Positions 30,818 to 33,488 of a stretch of DNA of 33,488 nucleotides are shown in pieces (positions within the stretch are counted from its first letter, which is position 1; every line of letters starts with the position of its first letter). The notes beneath the pieces were generated by a model that did no database searches, was not told the DNA's origin, and worked only from the letters and a program-made list of their open reading frames with translations. Made by a program: the position numbers and the translations under genes. The DNA is from Treponema sp. (GTDB lineage Bacteria; Spirochaetota; Spirochaetia; Treponematales; Treponemataceae): assembly GCA_016282455.1 (NCBI GenBank), contig JAEEKM010000075.1, positions 1 to 33,488 on the forward strand, given 5' to 3'.

Positions 30818-31147
30818 ATGAACACAACTTTTGTACTTGGAGTGGGAATAATTTTTATTGTTGTGGCAGTTATTTTTTCTGCCATAGCATTTTTTCTCAG
30901 CCTCCCTTCCTCTGTGGAAAAAGCAGCAATCAGCAGGCCGGCAGGAATAATTTTCTATGTAATAGGCGCACTGACTTTTGTAATTGGAATCCTTACACTC
31001 ATGTTCAGAAAGGAAATGACCCGTAACCTCATGGAAGGATTTGCCCTTGTTTATCTTGTGGTGATAACAATTCTCTTTGCAATGTTTACGGCACTTGTAG
31101 GAAAAAAGAATGGAAAAGAAAATGAAAGAGACTCTGCATCACGTTAA
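30818..31147 (+). CDS. Small three-helix membrane protein of unknown function
   Basis: A 109-residue protein with three hydrophobic helices (about residues 5-28, 43-63 and 74-96), short loops and a charged tail (KKNGKENERDSASR). I recognise no family motif. Codon use is like that of the neighbours and the start is backed by a promoter that ends 6 bases before the ATG, so it looks real. Its 3' end overlaps the first 38 bases of the pseudouridine synthase gene in another frame, which couples the two. No function is proposed. Confidence 0.7.
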   Translation: MNTTFVLGVGIIFIVVAVIFSAIAFFLSLPSSVEKAAISRPAGIIFYVIGALTFVIGILTLMFRKEMTRNLMEGFALVYLVVITILFAMFTALVGKKNGKENERDSASR

Positions 31148-32057
31148 GGCAAGCACCCTTTACAAGCGGGAACACAAGGAAGATTACGGCAGGGAAAAAA
31201 TAGAGATTCTTTATGAAGATGATGACCTTGTGGTAATCCTAAAACCCACAGGACTACTTTCCGTGCCATACCCTGGAAGCAAAAGCCGTACTGCATTAGA
31301 CCTGCTGGAAAAAATTCTGCGGGGCAGGGGAGAGTTGAGTAAAAGCCACAAACCCCTTACGGTACACAGACTTGACCGGGACACAAGCGGTGTCATGATG
31401 TTTGCCTTAAACGAAGCGACTCAAAAAAAAGTGATGGACAGCTGGCACAAAATGGTAACCGAAAGACTATACCGTGCAGTTGCAGAAAACCCAAAAAAGA
31501 ACAGAGGGCATGGAAAAAACTTTGACCCCCTTCCAGATTTTGGAATGATAGATGACCCTCTTGCACAAAATGCCTGTCACGTAGGTTATGTTCCCCAGAA
31601 AAAAGATGAACATACAAAAACTGTTGTTGCCCGCACCCACTATAGGGTTGTAGAAAGAGGAAGCACACACACTCTTTTTGAACTCTCACTTGATACAGGA
31701 AGAAAAAACCAGATTCGCGCCCATCTTGCTTCCAAAGGCTATCCTCTTGCAGGCGACGAAAACTACCGGGCAAACACAGATCCCTTCCACCGCCTTATGC
31801 TTCATGCCCGCACACTGGATTTTATTCACCCGACTACGGGAAAGAAAATGCACTTTGAAGTTCCTGAACCGGAAGAATGGCTTTCTTATGTAAAAAAAGG
31901 GGACCCGCATCCGGAAGAACCTGTGTGGAAAAAAGAAAGGTTAACAGAAAGACGTTCTGAAGAAAAATTTCCTTCTGTAAAAACAAAACCCCTCTCCAGA
32001 AAAGCGGAAAGGGGCATGGACTTTATTGCAAGGGGTAAGAGCCGGAGTGGAAAGTAG
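31110..32057 (+). CDS. RluA-family RNA pseudouridine synthase
   Basis: A 315-residue enzyme that isomerises uridine to pseudouridine in rRNA or tRNA. EDDDLVVILKPTGLLSVP opens the catalytic domain, the active-site motif HRLDRDTSGV holds the catalytic Asp89, and LDTGRKNQIRAHLASKGYPLAGD is the typical C-terminal motif. There is no N-terminal S4 domain, as in the shorter RluA group. The basic C-terminal tail after residue 270 (many Lys/Arg) is likely to help bind RNA. ATG 31110 is chosen for its AGGA site; ATG 31122 is a close alternative. It overlaps the preceding membrane protein gene by 38 bases. Target site in RNA cannot be assigned. Confidence 0.93.
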   Translation: MEKKMKETLHHVKASTLYKREHKEDYGREKIEILYEDDDLVVILKPTGLLSVPYPGSKSRTALDLLEKILRGRGELSKSHKPLTVHRLDRDTSGVMMFALNEATQKKVMDSWHKMVTERLYRAVAENPKKNRGHGKNFDPLPDFGMIDDPLAQNACHVGYVPQKKDEHTKTVVARTHYRVVERGSTHTLFELSLDTGRKNQIRAHLASKGYPLAGDENYRANTDPFHRLMLHARTLDFIHPTTGKKMHFEVPEPEEWLSYVKKGDPHPEEPVWKKERLTERRSEEKFPSVKTKPLSRKAERGMDFIARGKSRSGK

Positions 32058-32074
32058 GAATCTTTACCTTTCCA
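32048..32074. terminator. Possible hairpin between convergent rluA-type and C11 peptidase genes
   Basis: TGGAAAG / CTTTCCA stem spanning both stop codons; no clear T run on either side, so weak as an intrinsic terminator. Confidence 0.35.
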
Positions 32075-33488
32075 AAGCGGGAGTCCAGTATTCCTGGTTG
32101 TAGATGTCTGTAAAGCGGTAGGTAATTTTTATTTTGCCTCGTCCCACATCTACGTTGGAAAGTTCAAGTTTGTCTCCCACAACAAGACTTTCTCCCAGAT
32201 AGTAGCTGTCCTTGTATTCACCTGAATAAGTGTAGTAGTCGCAGAGGAAGTCCAGTTTGTCGCCTTTTTTGAGGCTGGTCATGTTCTTTGCAACAGTGTT
32301 TGTTGTTCCTTCGTTGTACTCATACTGGGCACCGGTAATGTAGCCGTAAGGGTTTGCGTTGTCAAAGGCTACCCAGAGGTTTACTTTTGTTCCGTTCAGC
32401 ATGGCAGGTATGCGGCCGCTTATGGTGTAGTTGTCACCAATTTCACTTGTGTCTGTGTGGTAGTAGGCAACAGGATGTCCGTTTATGGCAAGCCAGGTTC
32501 GGTCTGTATCTGCAATAAGGGAACCGTCTTCCGTCCAGTCGTAAATGTTGTCTAAGCCAAGATCAATGTAGCCTTCTCCGTCATCGTAGAAAAGATTCAT
32601 GTCCAGTGCGTGAACAAGAGCCCACTGGTCTTTTGAAAGAGAAAGGGTTGCTTTGCCGTCTGTGTATTCCTTCCATCTGAGGGAAGCTGCATCAAAGTGA
32701 TTTAAGGAAATAAAGGAGGCTGCCTCTTCCTGGGAAAGAGGGCTTGTCTTCATAAAGTTAATGTTCTTTCCGCTAAGGCCAGAAATGAGTCCGCTTCCTG
32801 CACTTGAGAGGAAGGAACCTAAAAGCTGGCTTACCATGTCTGAACTGGAAGAAGAGCCTGCACCTGCTCCAAGCATTCCTAAAAGTGAACTTACGGGAGA
32901 AGCACTTCCACCGGATGCAACCTGACCGCTCACTTCCATGCTGGCAAAGGCACGAATGGCTTCTGCGTAGTCATCATCCATTCCGATTGCTTCGTAAGTG
33001 CTGCATGCATCGTCTACATAAGAAGCCCTCTGGTAAGGGAAGTAGATGGAAACTCCGTAAGCATTTGTCATGTTGCTTGAAGTGCGGTTGTACTTTACGG
33101 CTGACTGTAAGGCTTTTGCAAGTTTTGTTCCTTCGCTGTTACCCACATTTTTTGCAAGGTCTACAAGATCCACCTGGTCAATTCTGGAACTTGAAGCAAA
33201 CTCGCGGGAAGTGTAACGGGCATCAGAAACCGTCTTATAATCCTTATTGGAAATCATGCGGCTGATTGATTTTGAGAATGAAGAAAGATTCTCTGGAATT
33301 GTATTTGCAAATTCAGCAAGGTCAATTACAGAAAGTGTTGCCTTTTGTCCGCGGCACTGCTGGGCACAGGTAGAAACAAAATCGTCTACAATATTTTTTC
33401 CAATCTCCAGTGTGGGCATGGAAGTGTTTGCTCCGAACTTTGTAAGCCAGTCTGTGTAGTACCAGCCGATTCCCGGTTCAGTTTCTTC
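32064..33488 (-). CDS. Clostripain-family (C11) cysteine peptidase, C-terminal part; 5' end outside window
   Basis: The frame is open to the right edge (474 codons); the in-frame Met at 33419 is internal, since GWYYTDWLTKFGANTSMPT reads straight through it as in the family. The visible part starts after the catalytic His/Cys region. TLSVIDLAEF, DQVDLVDLAKNVG, NAYGVSIYFPY and IGMDDDYAEAIRAFASM are typical of bacterial clostripain-like proteins. A low-complexity Gly/Ser stretch (about SSLLGMLGAGAGSSSSS) links to a beta-rich C-terminal region of about 230 residues. The family is secreted and cleaves after Arg or Lys; the active site and signal peptide cannot be checked here because they lie outside the window. 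Confidence 0.82.
   Translation of the reverse strand, partial: EETEPGIGWYYTDWLTKFGANTSMPTLEIGKNIVDDFVSTCAQQCRGQKATLSVIDLAEFANTIPENLSSFSKSISRMISNKDYKTVSDARYTSREFASSSRIDQVDLVDLAKNVGNSEGTKLAKALQSAVKYNRTSSNMTNAYGVSIYFPYQRASYVDDACSTYEAIGMDDDYAEAIRAFASMEVSGQVASGGSASPVSSLLGMLGAGAGSSSSSDMVSQLLGSFLSSAGSGLISGLSGKNINFMKTSPLSQEEAASFISLNHFDAASLRWKEYTDGKATLSLSKDQWALVHALDMNLFYDDGEGYIDLGLDNIYDWTEDGSLIADTDRTWLAINGHPVAYYHTDTSEIGDNYTISGRIPAMLNGTKVNLWVAFDNANPYGYITGAQYEYNEGTTNTVAKNMTSLKKGDKLDFLCDYYTYSGEYKDSYYLGESLVVGDKLELSNVDVGRGKIKITYRFTDIYNQEYWTPALER

Noticed and set aside
1-33488. tRNA, rRNA or other structured RNA genes besides the riboswitch
   Set aside because: No cloverleaf with a TTCGANNC-type arm or rRNA-like stretch was seen in the gaps.

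Overview
The window looks like a chromosomal segment of a Treponema-type spirochaete. The evidence is moderate-to-low GC, many lipoproteins and solute-binding proteins (SBPs), a large chemoreceptor, a fused ECF transporter, an NADP-type glutamate dehydrogenase, a membrane diguanylate cyclase and clean sigma70-like TTGACA-17-TATAAT promoters. The genus is inferred from gene style, not from a marker gene. I found no rRNA, tRNA, CRISPR array, transposase or integrase.

Layout. At 1-1830 (minus strand) a queuosine-precursor transporter of the YhhQ/VUT family lies behind what looks like a preQ1-I riboswitch, followed by an amidase cut by the window edge. At 1831-2322 there is a gene-free stretch with a 118-bp palindromic element. 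At 2323-6090 an orphan OppA-like lipoprotein and a methyl-accepting chemotaxis protein form an operon. At 6109-8310 (minus) is a UvrD/PcrA helicase. At 8411-10586 are two tandem membrane-anchored endonuclease/exonuclease/phosphatase (EEP) paralogues, meeting a convergent OhrR-type MarR regulator. At 11175-13802 a small lipoprotein precedes a one-piece EcfA-EcfA'-EcfT protein. Then comes gdhA, whose 3' tail is duplicated downstream.

At 15451-22567 (minus) is the most unusual part. An XRE-type regulator, a protein joining a degenerate N6-adenine methyltransferase fold to an HsdS-like specificity domain, and two different AAA+ ATPases form a tight operon. A secreted carboxylesterase with its own promoter follows. 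I do not recognise the four-gene module as a named system. The dead methyltransferase plus DNA-specificity domain, the ATPases and a self-controlled regulator make it a candidate for a new DNA-directed (possibly defence) system.

At 22801-25821 (minus) is a polar amino-acid ABC transporter (two permeases, ATPase and an SBP with its own promoter). At 25878-29363 (minus) are lgt, a MinD/ParA-like ATPase and a sugar-type SBP lipoprotein. At 29556-32057 (plus) are a diguanylate cyclase, a small three-helix membrane protein and an RluA-type pseudouridine synthase. The right edge holds the C-terminal part of a clostripain-family (C11) peptidase.

Across the window several genes (uvrD-like, the 11175 lipoprotein, the MinD-like gene, the 30818 membrane protein) have a -10 box only 6-7 bases before the ATG and no Shine-Dalgarno sequence, so they probably make leaderless mRNAs.
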